DNA of 64,000 bases from Nothophoma quercina (GCA_021642125.1 JAKIXB010000038.1:124001-188000); one strand, 5' to 3'. Counted from the stretch's first letter, positions 21,152 through 32,909 are shown. The notes: generated by a model not told the origin, from the sequence alone. Numbers and translations: made by a program.

Positions 21152-23564
21152 CTACATGATCGCAGCTTCTATGTGCTGCAGTCTCACCGGCTCTTTACTC
21201 TTGCTGACCAACAAGCTTAACAGTCGGACTGCGTTCTTGATCTGCACACAGTGTTAACGTCAAGACAGCATCTGCGACCCGCCTCTCAAGCACGTACCTG
21301 GCGTCCATTATGAGCTTTGGCTGCGAGTTCCGCGTACTCATCATCGCTCACGCTCAAGTCTACATCTGCGCTTGTAGATAACCGTGCCAAATGTGCCTTC
21401 CAAATCTTAAGGCGTGCGTTGGCATCGAGATCTGGGTAAGCTACCCTAAAATGAATTCGACCTTCGGTGGTGTAAGCGGGACAGTGTCCAGGACGGCTCA
21501 AACTCAATACTCACTTTCGAATGCGGCATCTATGGCATCGGCACGATTCGTGGTCAGCAACATTATGCCACGGTAGTACTCTAGACGTCTCAGAAACACC
21601 GAGACTACAGCATTACGTTCCAGATCATCCCTGCTCCTTTTGAACAAGAACACGTCGGCTTCGTCGAGAAGAACAATTGCGTCCCATATTTCAGCAATCT
21701 GCAGAGCTTCCCCAAGCCTCTGGTCAATCTCGCCTGCCTTAGCACCAAGCTCTCCTGAGCTGATGGTGTAGAGAGGGCGTTGTGCAATCTCCGCGATGGC
21801 TTCCACAGTAAGAGTCTTGCCAACACCTGGAGGCCCACTTAGCAGACCAATCAGTCCCCTACCCTTATTCTCCACGAAGTCGTCGAACATATCATTCTTT
21901 GAAGAGTGTTCTCTGACGAGCAACCCTATCAGGTCTTTCTTACTTCCGGGAAGGACCAGTTGCTCAAAGATCTCGGGATGCCACCGAATTGGTGCGATGT
22001 CCTTGACGAGGAAACCACCTGGTCTTTAATTAGCGTTCTGTTGTCCTTTCGAGACGCAATTTTTGAGCCCATAATCGAGAATAGATCCGTCGCACTCACC
22101 CCAAACTTTCTTGCTCAGATGGAAACCGTACAGCACAGCCGGCATGGTCATGATTTGCTCCTTGGAAATTCTATCTTTCTCGATCGCGCGGTATATGCTG
22201 GGGATCATAGCATCTTCAGGTCGCAACACTTCAAAGGTAGCATGATCCACGATTACATGTCCGTCACACTACACAGAGGTTAGTGCTTCGAACTATCCAA
22301 ATCAACGGCGACACTTACATGGAATTTCTCAAAGTACGGGTCACCGCTGAGTCTATACTTTGTTTGTATGCCATGGCCAGTACAGTCATGCAGCTTTGTG
22401 AGTATAGCTTCCATTCTCTTTCTCCCGCGTTCCACGAGTTCGTCGCAAGTTTTCTCGTAGCTTGTGGCGTATCGCAGGGGATAAGCAGCAAGGTCAACGA
22501 TTCTCACAGACCCTGGAAACTCTCTGATGTGCAGGTGGTCGCTCACGAAACCTACCTTTTCACCGTTGTCGTCCGCGAAGCACACACCCAGGTCAAACGT
22601 CTGAGTCCTCTCCTGGGTTTGGAAAGTTTTATGGTATCTGACGAAGTAAGCTCGAGTTTGACCCAGTTCGTCCGGTGCGACGATCAACTCGTTGCGGGGA
22701 AACAAGGCCCAGAGAAGGTTGAATGTAATTTCACCCTTCGACAGCAAAGATTTGATCGTCAGGTCTTCCATTGCAAACTCTTGTCGGATGACATCCAGAG
22801 CAAGCTGTATCTCCCCAGATGTGCCGCGTTTCTCTAGATTGGAGGTATCAAGATTCTCTGCATGTTCCTTGAGCCTTCTGCTGGCATGGTAGAGGTCTTG
22901 GGGCGAAATCTACAGACGTCAAGGTCAGATACAGTCTGGTCCATATCTCGGCTGCTGCACTTACCTCAGGCGGTACATTGTCCAAGTCCATGTAATCGTT
23001 GCCTTCGTAGATTGTCTGAAGCAGATCGCAAAGACCAGGTGCTTGTCGAAGCTGGATCACTGTATCCAACAGGTTCCTGCTAATGTTGTACTTGCGCATG
23101 ACAACAATGGAGTATTTGCTGCTCAGAATCTGTTGCTGTCGCTTTCTCGATTTGAACAGCGTGAAGCCTTTATCAGAGCTAATTAACGTTATCATGGTAC
23201 GTATGTAAGGCGAGTGGTTTGTTTGATTTGCTTACTAGTCGTAGCTAAACCTCGTCAGTAATCATACGTTTGGCTCGAAGCTGAGCGACACAACTTACAC
23301 CTTGTCAACATATCCGACTCGAAGTTCACGTTCATCTTCCATTGGTACACCACCATCCTTGGATCCGGGCTCGTGATTCACATCGTTTTGCGCAGCGTCC
23401 ATTTTTCGGTCGATCAGTGACTCTTGCTCTGTCTCGAAAGGCTCTGGCTTGTCACCAGGTTGGAATACGTTGACGGACTCAGACGCATCGACTTCGCTGC
23501 CATCGTTTGCTGCGCCGTATGTGTGTGCTTCTTGGAGCTGTTGTACTGCGTCAAGTCGGTCCAT
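21152..23564 (-). CDS. AAA+ ATPase of a filamentous-fungal family
   Basis: Eight exons encode about 668 aa; introns are 21242-21297, 21462-21514, 22019-22099, 22269-22318, 22910-22964, 23179-23235 and 23245-23298. The third-last intron pair encloses a 9-nt microexon (23236-23244). The N-terminal ~90 residues are acidic and disordered. A middle domain (LFKSRKRQQQILSSKYSIVV, FNLLWALFPRNELIV, HIREFPGSVRIVDLAAYPL, YGFHLSKKVWGGF) is typical of a large expanded Pezizomycotina group. The AAA module has Walker A GPPGVGKT, Walker B AIVLLDEADVFL, sensor 1 MLLTTNR and arginine finger FESRIHF, so it should be active. Cellular role is not established for this group. It is divergent from the HET gene across 403 bp. 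The start is the first true ATG (23564). Confidence 0.85.
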
Positions 23565-23967
23565 AGTTAGAGATCGCTCGGGCAAACTAATAATGTAACA
23601 CAGACTATGTTGCGCAGGTTTCTAGCAATTAATACACAACCATAGAGAAGAACGAGGCATTTTAGCCACGACTGCCTGGAGGACCTACTCACATGGCAGG
23701 CTGACATGCAGGTAGGGCTGAATTCATTCGCTCCTGCAAGGTTCTCGGCTGTAGCCACAAGTACACATGAGAACGCAGCCTTGTGCATGTGCCGGACAGC
23801 AGCCTTTTCGAGGCAGTAATGAGCCCATTATTACCGCCAAGAGCTGCACAGCCTACTAAAGTGATACTGTCAGCAGCCAGAACTGCAGTGGCCTTGATTT
23901 TCCTGTTATCGACATTTGCAGCTCTGGAGGTTTTTCGCACAACTACCAACCTTCACTTTGCGACGAA
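23565..23967. promoter_or_regulatory. Shared divergent promoter of AAA+ ATPase and HET gene
   Basis: A 403-bp interval between two head-to-head start codons. It must carry both 5' untranslated regions and promoters. No specific operator or TATA box could be assigned. Confidence 0.55.
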
Positions 23968-26331
23968 ATGACGGACATATCTTCTGACGATAGCTCAGTC
24001 TCCAGCTTCGAGACCCTTAACGACGGTTACAGTGAAGCTAGTCAAGAGGACGCTGAAAGCATCGGCAAGGACTCGACATCGTCTCTGCTGAACGATGTAG
24101 GCGATAATCAGGACCTTGATTCTGAGTTGTCCTTCGAAGCTCCTGAGGAGGAAGATCAATCAGTTGTGTCAAGCGAAGCACTTTCTAACGATGAAGACTC
24201 TGTGCAAGCTTCTGACGATGATGAGACGGCCTCTCTTGGATACTGGGACGACAGCGAATGGGAAGAGCCAAGCGACCAGGCTCTTTTCTGTTCGAATTGC
24301 CAGCAGATACCCTTCGAAGAGATTTGGAACGGTGGACATCATCACATGAAGTGGACCGAACATGACTCGTGTCCAATTTGCATGATGATAGCATCATTCG
24401 TCCCCGCAGATTGCGGCGAGCCACAGCAAGTTCCACACTACTGTTCGCACTGTTCACAACTCTTTCATGGAGAATATGTGGACTGTGATCGGCCTGTCGA
24501 TATAAGGTTGAGCAGAAGCGGCAAGTATGACATAGTGGTTTCGTTGCAGTCTGTACAGGCTGTGCCTTTAGCGGTTGGCCATCTCACCAATCTTCCCTTG
24601 CAAGGTATGTGCTGAGTCTAATCTCTATTTTGACCGATCTAAGAGATTCGTGCAGCTAGTGATCGCAAAAATCACCGATTCAAAAGGGACACCATGAGGA
24701 CAATCAAATCTTGGGTCGCACATTGTCACAAAAAGCACAAAGAATGCCAGATCAATGCAGAAGGAGTCTCACTCGAGGGTTGTGAACCATTTCTGCCTTC
24801 CAGGGTGATTGATGTTGGAGAGCCGGACACTCAAAACTCACCGTATTTGATGGTGTCGGGCGAAACACAGCGCGGCATTTACACAATCCTGAGCCATTGC
24901 TGGGGCCAAATGGTCCAGTTGCGTACCTTTGGAAGCAACATATCTGAACACTGTCAGCAGCTACAGTGGGAGTCGCTGTGTAAGACATACCAGGATGCCA
25001 TCGCAGTTACAAGGGCGTTGAAAGTTCGCTATCTCTGGATCGATTCGTTGTGCATAGTGCAAGACAGCGACAATGACTGGGACCTTGAGTCTGCTCGTAT
25101 GGCTCAATACTATGGTAACGCATACTGTACGATATCGGCCGACGCTGCTTCCGACGGTTCTCAGGGTTGTTTCATTCAGCGCAGTGAGTACGCTCGTGCA
25201 CGACTACCTTTCCAAACCTTCGCCTGTATGAACAAGCATACAACCGTGTTGACGAACAAGGAAAGTCCGAGTGTTGCCCTGGCGAAGGATCCTATGCACA
25301 GAAGAGCATGGTGCGTCCAGGAACGTCTATTGTCCCGTCGGACCCTTCACTTCTCGGCTGATCAGGTGTACTTCGAATGCAAGCGTTGCCTGACAGCAGA
25401 AGATGGTCGATACCACGGCCGTGGATACATATCGAACGACTTCTATGAAGTTGTCGCTTTGAAGGAAGTCGGAAAGACTGAGACCTCGAAACCGCAACTC
25501 AAGCAATTGAGTGCCTCTCAACGGTATTACAAGATAGCGGCCTGGTTCTCAACTTGCTTACTCACGTTCTCTGAAGACAAGCTTCGAGCTTTAGCAGGTC
25601 TGCAGCAATCTTACTCTGTGATATACGGGGCGAGGTTCCATGCTGCTGTGTGGTTCCATGCCACAAATCTGGCGCAAACAGTCGAAACTCTGTGGTGGGC
25701 GCCCACCATTCACTGCCAGGGAGGGAGGCATCTGAAAGAATGCAACTGGTCAACACCACGTTCCTTCCCAACATGGTCCTGGGTCTCGTGCAACGTTTCA
25801 ATCGAAGTCACAAGGTTATACGGCATACATCAACTTCGAGAAGTCGCCTTGAGGTCCCAGCTGACTCAGCCAACCTTGTTGCGTTGCTTCGACGACTGCG
25901 CTTGTGGCAACCACCAGTATCCGGTCTTGGCCATCAGCACGAAGCTTATTCACAAGTCGCTCGACGATCCAGACATCATTTTCGAGCCGGATGATCGCTC
26001 AAGCTTTCGCTTTGCCGATGGCACTGAAGTCAACATCTCTTTGCACGATCACCCTAGGACAGAACCTGATTTCCTTATTCTGGCCCTGCTCCAGAACATT
26101 GACTCTCAAGCGCTAGAGTTTTCTGATCGGCGGCGATGCATCAAAATACAGAACAGTGCTGTTTCGATTGTGCGGCACGGCCGTAATCGTTGGTTCCAGA
26201 GTGCTTTGTTGCTAAGGCTCTCCGAACACTCGTGTCGCGGAACGCACTATAAACGGATAGGCGCCGCCATCATCACTTCTGCTGAAGGGATATTCGAAAC
26301 CAGGGAGTGGGAGACGATATACTTAGATTGA
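23968..26331 (+). CDS. HET-domain protein (heterokaryon incompatibility type)
   Basis: Two exons (intron 24605-24655) give about 770 aa. Residues 1-105 are acidic and Ser-rich. A Cys/His region follows (CSNCQQIPFEEIW, HDSCPICMMI, HYCSHCSQLF), as often found N-terminal to HET modules. The HET domain is complete: YTILSHCWG, TYQDAIAVTRALKVRYLWID, SLCIVQDSDNDWDLESARM, YGNAYCTISA and RAWCVQERLLSRRTLHFS. The C-terminal ~300 residues contain FPTWSWVSCNV, the usual PSWSWAS-like motif. HET proteins mediate non-self-triggered programmed cell death in fungi, and the domain is remotely TIR-like. The specific partner is unknown; the divergent AAA+ gene is a candidate by position only. Confidence 0.92.
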
Positions 26332-26336
26332 AAGTC

Positions 26337-27251
26337 TCACTCGTCTTTCGAGAAAAAGCCGACATCCCGATTCCCCTGACCCAAGTCTACAAGTCTTTCT
26401 CTCATGCTTCTTGCTTTGTCCCTCATCTTTGGGTCCAGATCCTCAAAGTCGTCTTGTTTTGCCCACTCTCCGACTCCATGCTGGAGTACGTTCCTCGCTC
26501 TCTGGCCACCCGCCGCTACAGTCCCCATACTGCCATGCAGTGTCATTCTCTCTTTTGTGCAATCATACACACCTCTGTGTAGGATGTTGTTATTGTAGAA
26601 AGCCACTTGTCCGGCTTTCAGCTGTACCGTGATCTGCCCTGGTATATTGGATTCGTAAGGATCAGCCGCCCTCTCTGTCTCCGTTCTCGCACGCTTGTGA
26701 CTTCCAGGAACAAGTACCAAACTACTGTCGTCATAGAGTGCAAGATTCCACTGCGCGTGATATCCCGGCTTATTGAGACGAGCTAGCTCTTCCTCCGGAG
26801 TTGCAGTAGCAGCAATGTCATCTCGGTGCCACCGCAAACTAAAGTCCTTGTCCGGACGAACGAGCATGTTGTACAACTCCATAGTGAGATCTTCCTCTTC
26901 ACAGTCAATAAGTGCCGCGACATACTTCGATAGCTCTGTATCGAAGTAGCTTTTTGCAAAAAGTGAATGGTCCGGATTGGACGGATGAAGTAGATGTTGT
27001 ACGCCCCAGATGCCATTCGATGGGTCTTGTGGCCATGGTGGGAATTGTTTGGGTAGTGTGCGGATGTATGGCCATTTCCCACTGCGTGCAGCTTCGGTCA
27101 TGTGTGTTGCTGCTTTCCGGAGTGCATCGAGGTCGAATGTCGGAAATAGAGATGCGGACAGAATGACGAAGCCATCGCGATCGAGAGCCTCACGGGCGGC
27201 TTTGTATGGATTGTCGATGTTTGAGGTGATACTGACTGTTTTCGTGGCCAT
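26337..27251 (-). CDS. Phytanoyl-CoA dioxygenase (PhyH)-family oxygenase
   Basis: Single-exon 304-aa Fe(II)/2-oxoglutarate-dependent oxygenase of the PhyH superfamily. The jelly-roll core is visible from DRDGFVILSASLFP onward. The iron ligands are HRD in LRWHRDDIAA (HxD) and a distal His in NNNILHRGVY. SSLVLVPGSHKRAR is the characteristic strand-turn of the family, and the Arg downstream in CTKERMTLHGS may bind 2-oxoglutarate. There is no signal peptide or PTS1, so a cytosolic location is likely. The substrate cannot be inferred; many fungal members act on small secondary substrates. It is convergent with the HET gene, with only 5 bp between the stops. The upstream in-frame region contains no ATG, so MATKTVSITS is taken as the start. 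Confidence 0.88.
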   Translation of the reverse strand: MATKTVSITSNIDNPYKAAREALDRDGFVILSASLFPTFDLDALRKAATHMTEAARSGKWPYIRTLPKQFPPWPQDPSNGIWGVQHLLHPSNPDHSLFAKSYFDTELSKYVAALIDCEEEDLTMELYNMLVRPDKDFSLRWHRDDIAATATPEEELARLNKPGYHAQWNLALYDDSSLVLVPGSHKRARTETERAADPYESNIPGQITVQLKAGQVAFYNNNILHRGVYDCTKERMTLHGSMGTVAAGGQRARNVLQHGVGEWAKQDDFEDLDPKMRDKARSMRERLVDLGQGNRDVGFFSKDE

Positions 27252-28196
27252 TGTTGATGTTACTGCTCGTACTTTTTGAGTACAGAACGGACGCTGTGAC
27301 ACAGCCTGAGTAGGAACACCTTCAGGGGCAGCGTCAAGTGGGGTCTGTCTACCCCGCCTCTCGAGCCTTGGTCAAAGCCGACGATAGACCCTGGAAGCCT
27401 TCAAGACATCAACGCTCTCTGAAAGCTTGAATTAGCTCTAGAAGCTCACGTACATGTATGTCCGAATACTGAGACGTGACGCTGAAGTATTGCGAGTTGT
27501 TCATAGACAATTGGGTACTCTGACGGCCTCTAGGGTACATTTGCGTCTTTAGCCTCACCTCAGTTTCGGTTTCCATCTCCTTAGGCGAGCACGCTTCGAG
27601 CGACCATCAAAACATCTGTTTCGCTATCTATGAGGTTGATAGTTTCCACCCCCTGCTCTGTAGCCACCAACTGTGATTTATGTTGTCACACAGGCCGTCA
27701 CAAATTGGAAGTTATGTTGTCGCATTTTGGTATATCGTGACTTCATATGGCAGCCACTGTTTGTTTGCGTACAGGTCGGACCCATGTCTCTATGGGGTTG
27801 CTTTTTTCCTTCACTGACGCAGCGAAGATCGACGACTTGATACTCCTGGGCCGGTGTTCCTGCGGCATAGGGCATCATATCTTGGTCCACTAGCCTCTCT
27901 TTAAGCACTGATCTTTCAAAGAACTTCACACGAGTAAGTTGCACAGTTGCGTTCGCGTCCTCAGCCGTCCGTTTGACATCGATTGATGTATCGCATCGAG
28001 CCACAAGAGAAGTACTGAAGTTCTTACTCGTTGCGTAAAATTCTTCCTGGAATACCATTGACAGGCCGTTGAATATGGCATTCCATCTCCTGTGCCACGT
28101 TGTTAGCCACGATAGGCAAGACTTGGAAACAATTGCCTGCTGGTGTTGGTGGTCAAGCACTGAGAAGAAACGAGCTCTTTCGTATTCATCCGATTT
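27252..28196. other. Gap between PhyH start and zinc-ribbon A stop, with a long open frame
   Basis: Contains the presumed PhyH promoter. On the minus strand, 172 codons (27681-28196) stay open directly after, and in frame with, the TAG of zinc-ribbon protein A. The translation (ARFFSVLDHQHQQ, VFQEEFYATSKNF, KFFERSVLKERLVDQDMM) resembles protein more than random sequence. It could be a readthrough extension, an alternative terminal exon or a separate relic. No ATG-led gene could be built from it. Confidence 0.35.
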
Positions 28197-29642
28197 CTAG
28201 TGAGAGACTTGCGACTCGGTCAATTGCATTGAGGAGTGGGTGCCGTTGTGTGAGTAATGATCAGTAACTGCAGACCTAGGCCTTGAAGGACTTCTTGCTG
28301 CATCAGTCGTGGGCTCTGAATCAATCGAGGGCCGTATCTGTGGCCATATTTGGCGGAGGCGCTGTCTTGTATAAGCGGTCCGTGACTGTTGGCGTCGCGA
28401 GCCCGAATCCCGCCGTTCACGATGCGTAAACTCAACGGGAGGATAATGTGGCGCACGGAGCGCGGCTGCTACTGCATCTTCGATAGCCGTATCCGCTTCG
28501 GAAACCCTTTCGCTGAAGCTGCAGCTACTCGCACGGAGTGAAGAATCGCTGAGGCTGAATCCTTCCAAAACACCAAGATGACTGCCGATACCGTCAAACT
28601 CTAAGTCGCGGCAGTCTTGAAGTGTGGAGCCAGCACGGCCATTTTGGTATCTGAACTCAGTGTACCTTGCGCGTATCCAAGCAGCCCTCTGTTTCTCGTT
28701 CATGGAGTCCAGCTGTGTTGTGTCATTCGCTATGGTCTGTAGGAAATCCATCGCAGCATCCATGGACGCGTACAGTCTCCTGGTTGATCCAAACATTGGG
28801 ATCAATGACCCTTCCGACTGTATGTTGCTGCTATACCGATCGCCATAGTCTTCGTCCGGCGACACACTTGGATCTGTAGCGTTCTCGTGGGTCATAGGGG
28901 TCCTCGTGGGCTGTTTACCCCGTCTTTTGGCAGACATCCTCGGCTGGTTCAAGATGGGAAACCTAGACCTTAAATTTGCCCGGTGGAGTGCAGGAACACG
29001 CATACCCAAGCTCTCCTTGAGACGCGCAATACGCTTCCGTGTCACAAAGCTGTCTTTCTGGCTACCAGTCGGTCGCGCAGTCGGGGAGCGAAGGCCAACA
29101 ACTGGTTCCAATTGCAAGTCTTCGTATATCTCGAACAGAGACGGACGACTTGGACACTGCACCTGATGAGAATGTAGAGGTCGTGGACGGGATGGGCCTG
29201 GTGATGATGCTGATCCAGCGACCTCAGCAAGCACAGGCGGTAAGGCTGCTAAGGTAGCGGTGGACCGGACCATATCAGTGACGGAGTAGCGGTCGTTAGC
29301 TACCACAGCATCAGGCCTTTCAGATTCGATTGAAAGCGAAGACAGCTGAGTTACGTTCCGACCTCCAATCGAAATCCATTTCTCATTGCAGGCTTTGCAT
29401 CTGAGATGTGTGGTGATGTTGGGATTTTGAGGAACGTTGACTCTGAATTTCGCTGAGCTGTGGTGATGATGACATCTGAAACACTTGCCGTGAAGTTTGA
29501 GGATCCAACGGCCGGAAGGTAATGGAGCATATGCATCGCTGCTATGCGACGAGGACGAGTCGTGTCGTGAAGATAGTGCTACTTGGGTACTGTTCCGTCT
29601 TGCAAAGCCTGAGTTGATCGAATTGGTATCGGAGTCGACCAT
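28197..29642 (-). CDS. Zinc-ribbon disordered protein, family member A
   Basis: Single-exon, 481 aa, family not recognised. After a Ser-rich N-terminus, residues about 45-100 form a four-Cys zinc ribbon: GRWILKLHGKCFRCHHHHSS, then LRCKACNEKWISIGGRN. CxRCHHHH and CxxC supply the likely ligands, with extra His. The remainder is low-complexity, Arg/Ser-rich and probably disordered, with one helical patch near residue 320 (DSMNEKQRAAWIRARYTEF). A paralogue sits 9 kb away (member B), with the ribbon, the MVRS..T..AAL stretch and the QRxAxxR patch in the same order. No signal peptide or membrane segment. A nuclear or RNA/DNA-binding role would be speculation. The frame stays open for 172 codons past the TAG stop. 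Confidence 0.8.
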   Translation of the reverse strand: MVDSDTNSINSGFARRNSTQVALSSRHDSSSSHSSDAYAPLPSGRWILKLHGKCFRCHHHHSSAKFRVNVPQNPNITTHLRCKACNEKWISIGGRNVTQLSSLSIESERPDAVVANDRYSVTDMVRSTATLAALPPVLAEVAGSASSPGPSRPRPLHSHQVQCPSRPSLFEIYEDLQLEPVVGLRSPTARPTGSQKDSFVTRKRIARLKESLGMRVPALHRANLRSRFPILNQPRMSAKRRGKQPTRTPMTHENATDPSVSPDEDYGDRYSSNIQSEGSLIPMFGSTRRLYASMDAAMDFLQTIANDTTQLDSMNEKQRAAWIRARYTEFRYQNGRAGSTLQDCRDLEFDGIGSHLGVLEGFSLSDSSLRASSCSFSERVSEADTAIEDAVAAALRAPHYPPVEFTHRERRDSGSRRQQSRTAYTRQRLRQIWPQIRPSIDSEPTTDAARSPSRPRSAVTDHYSHNGTHSSMQLTESQVSH

Positions 29643-30644
29643 GGCGAGGGAAGATTATCTGAGCTGGGGGTATCTGCTTAGGCATTAAGGCGCAGCCTTG
29701 TCAATCGAGGTACTTATATCGCCCATGCGGCCCCGCGATGCCGGCATGTAATTGAATCAATTTGGGTAGATTGATCAGAATGCGGTTACTGTAGACTCAA
29801 TTGTTGAGGTGAGGGACCTGTGGCGAAGCTCGTGGCTCCCCCTATACGAGCTGAACAGCGGTGATATTGGGGGCCGGGGGGCCTAAAAAGTCAGGAAGAC
29901 TGAACACATACAAACATGTAAACAGCCCGGGACGGACTGAAGGAGAACGGTAGCGTAATCACTAGAGCCAGAGCTCCTAGGTGAGTGCACACCCTCGACT
30001 ACAAGGTGTATGGCGCTGGGAGACTGCTCTGGTGTTCGAAGGCTGCGGCTTGTCCGCTGCTAGCACAAGCCCCATGTTTCCCCCCAAAGGCCTCGACTGT
30101 GCAGCCAGTTACATAATTCGAGAGCCAAGACGTTGAACGCTGTCGTAGATATGCCAAGGCAATCCGAAAGGCTAGAAGCCCATGGTGAGGAATATTGGTC
30201 GAATTCAAGGCAGGTACAAGGCAGGTACAAGGCAGGTACGCTGCGGTCGATCAGCCGGCTGCACAGCCGGGCCTTTCCATGTCGGGCAGACAAGAGGCAG
30301 ACAGCGAACGTAGCGACCTAGAGAGCATTCCGTAAGTGAGGGCGTCGCACTCGTTCATATATCCGTTGTTATTGACAGTCGTGGTGTTGAGGCAGGCGCG
30401 CGAATGTGGGTGGACCCTAGACGCGTCAATGCCAGCTGGTGAGGAGCACGACCTCAGAGAAAGGTGCACAGGTTTGTCAGTGGTAAATTTGATATTTTCT
30501 CTACATTGGTGCTTGCATTGAAACTACCAAGAAAAGTACCCTTGCGTACGCGCATGATGCAATTTAGCCAAACCATGCCCAATACTCGCTATACCATACA
30601 GCCAGTTGACAGTCTGGATGCTAAAGAAAGGTCAAACGATACAT
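29643..30644. other. 1-kb gap with an 11-bp triple repeat
   Basis: Lies between the zinc-ribbon A start and the carboxypeptidase Y stop. It holds the A promoter and the tandem repeat at 30206-30238. Nothing else recognised. Confidence 0.45.
30206..30238. repeat. Three tandem copies of CAAGGCAGGTA
   Basis: Three perfect 11-bp units in non-coding DNA. The unit contains CAGGTA, so on the plus strand it repeats a donor-like AG|GTA sequence, probably by chance. Confidence 0.92.
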
Positions 30645-32330
30645 CTACGACTCCCAAAAGTCACCGGCCAACCACCTATTGACCATCTCGAGAGAAGCCT
30701 CAGGCTGGTCGTAGGGGACCATGTGGCCACCAGCGTGCAGCCTCATGAAGGTGAAGTTGCCGCTAGACTTGACCTCACCAACCTTCTTGCCATCACCGTC
30801 AATCTTGAAGTCTTCCATCTCAGCCTTCTTGTACTCCTTCTGGCCGGGCCACTCAAGAGCCTCAGTCCAGGCCTTGTTGCCGAGCCAGTTGCAGATGTAG
30901 TCGGCATCACCGGCGTAGACAAGAACAGGGATTTCCTTGAGAATACCGGGAACAACACGGTGGAAAGGCTTCATCCAGTCACCACCGAGGAGGAAGTTGC
31001 GATTGATGTCGAAGTTGCAAGATTCGTAATTGCTAACCTCAGCGCCGACGGCCTTCATGACCTCCTTCTTGTTCAGGTAGCCCTGAATCCAGTCAAGCTC
31101 ATCGTAGCAAAGGCTGTTACTGCCGCAAGGCTTGCGAACATCGTAGACGTTCTGGCCAGTGCGCTGGTAGGGACCAATCATAGCGTTATTGCAGTAGATG
31201 GAAGCAGGAACACAGCTCCAGACGGACTCGGAGTTGTAGCAGTTCTCAATCAAGCTGGTGCAGCGAGGCAGGGCGTTGTCCATGGAGCGGCAGGTACTCT
31301 CATCGAGAACAGCGGGCCAGCCACCCTCACCACAGGCCATAGGGCGGTAATACGGGTACTGGGTGAGACCATCGGTAAGACCATTGCCAATGAGAACAGA
31401 TTGGAGGTTGATATTGCGCTTCTTGTGAGACAGAATCTCAGAGGCGAAGACAGGGATGTAGTGGCCTGCGTACGACTCGCCAGAGATGTGGAAGCTCTGC
31501 TCCGCGTACTCGGGGAACTGCTTGAAGAAGAGGGTGAGCAAGGCGTAGACGTCCTTGCCAGCGGCAACGGTATTGCTCACAGAGCCACCCGAGTATGAGT
31601 AACCAACGTTGACGGGCTGGTCAAGGAAGATGACGGAAGCATTACTGTTCCACGAGTAGTCGTTGTGTTTGATCTTCTGGTCCTTGGTGATCGAGGCGGG
31701 ACCAAGCTCCATGAACAGACCTGTCAGCGACGAGCAGCCAGGTCCGCCGTTGAGCCAAAGCACCACGGGGTCGTTCTTGGGGTCGTTGCGAGACTCGAAG
31801 AACCCTAGATAATGATCAGACTCTACAGCAAAAGGGGGGCCATCAAGGTACTACTTACAGTAGAAGAGGTGCTTGTCCTCCTCCTCATCGTCAAGGTAAC
31901 CAGAGTACTGCTTGACCTTGTCAACGCCAAGGACACTTGGGTCGACATGCTTCGCACGCAGGCTGTAGTTCTCGAGCTTGCCGTCGACCTCGCGCTCCTT
32001 CTCGCCGTTCTCGTTCTCGACCCAGACGCTCTGGACGTCGGCGCCCTTGACAATGTAGTCCCACTCAGAGTCGTGCTTGCGAGTGTGTGGCTTGGGGTTC
32101 GAGAAGAAGGCGGCCTTCTCCATCTGCTCAGGGAACATCATGGCGACCTCATCCCAGATGGCGCGTGCCTCACCGGTGAGCGACTTGAGGTTCTCCTCGA
32201 GGTTCTGGAGCGGCTTGGTCCACGAGCTGGTGTCGAAGCCCTTGAAGGACTCAGGTGCTTTGAGGACCTGCTGCTGCGGGACGGCAGCGGACGCTGCTCC
32301 AAAGAGCAGGGCCGAGGTAGCTACCTTCAT
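30645..32330 (-). CDS. cpyA: Vacuolar serine carboxypeptidase Y precursor
   Basis: Vacuolar S10 peptidase removing C-terminal residues. Two exons (intron 31805-31858) encode 543 aa, the normal length. A signal peptide (MKVATSALLFGAASAA) precedes a propeptide of about 125 residues. The mature enzyme has LWLNGGPGCSSLTG (oxyanion hole), the nucleophile Ser near residue 268 in ISGESYAGHYIPVFA, the catalytic Asp in VYAGDADYICNWLG and the catalytic His in LHAGGHMVPYDQP. Many Cys match the conserved disulphides. Glycosylation sites such as NATS-like NAS and NFT are present. It is divergent from SBDS across 579 bp. Assignment is firm. Confidence 0.96.
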
Positions 32331-32909
32331 AGTGGCGCACGATAGAGCTTCCGGAGCTCAACGATAGCTGTGAACTGATGAAAGAACGACCCAATGAACT
32401 GAATCAAAGGGAACGGATGTATGGGGGAAGAGAAGATGGATCAGAGAGATGTGGGGAGGATGGGATATGAGAGATGGAGAGTGCTGGAGTGTTGGAGCTC
32501 GGTGACCAGGCAACCTCCAGCCACCTCAATGACGAAGCTAGGCTTATCAGCTGGGGTGCTAGTCCGAGCGCGGGCAGCTCACGAGGTCGAACCATTAGCG
32601 TTTCAAGATGGGCCGGCGATTGTGGAAGCTCTCCCGAACGCCTCATTGTTGCATCGAGGCATCATCGTCGCCGAGCATGTGATGCCAAAGCTTGGATCTT
32701 GCATTCCTCGTTGTGGCGTCCCGTCCCTTGCCCGTGAAGCCTGAAGTTTAGGGCGTTCCTGCATTGTCTCCCAATCGAGCCTAGCGCACTTGCCCTGTCA
32801 TGATGAGCCAGACGATGTCATTTCTCCCCGCGCCGTCAGTGCGCAACTTTTATATCTGCGCCGAACAAGTTCTGTGCACTACCAGATATACTGAAAACGC
32901 CTACACGAG
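32331..32909. promoter_or_regulatory. Divergent promoter region of carboxypeptidase Y and SBDS
   Basis: A 579-bp interval between two outward-facing start codons. No additional gene. Regulatory elements could not be assigned with confidence. Confidence 0.5.

Noticed and set aside
30606..31598. 330-codon frame on the plus strand
   Set aside because: It lies antisense to carboxypeptidase Y and is explained by the codon bias of that gene.
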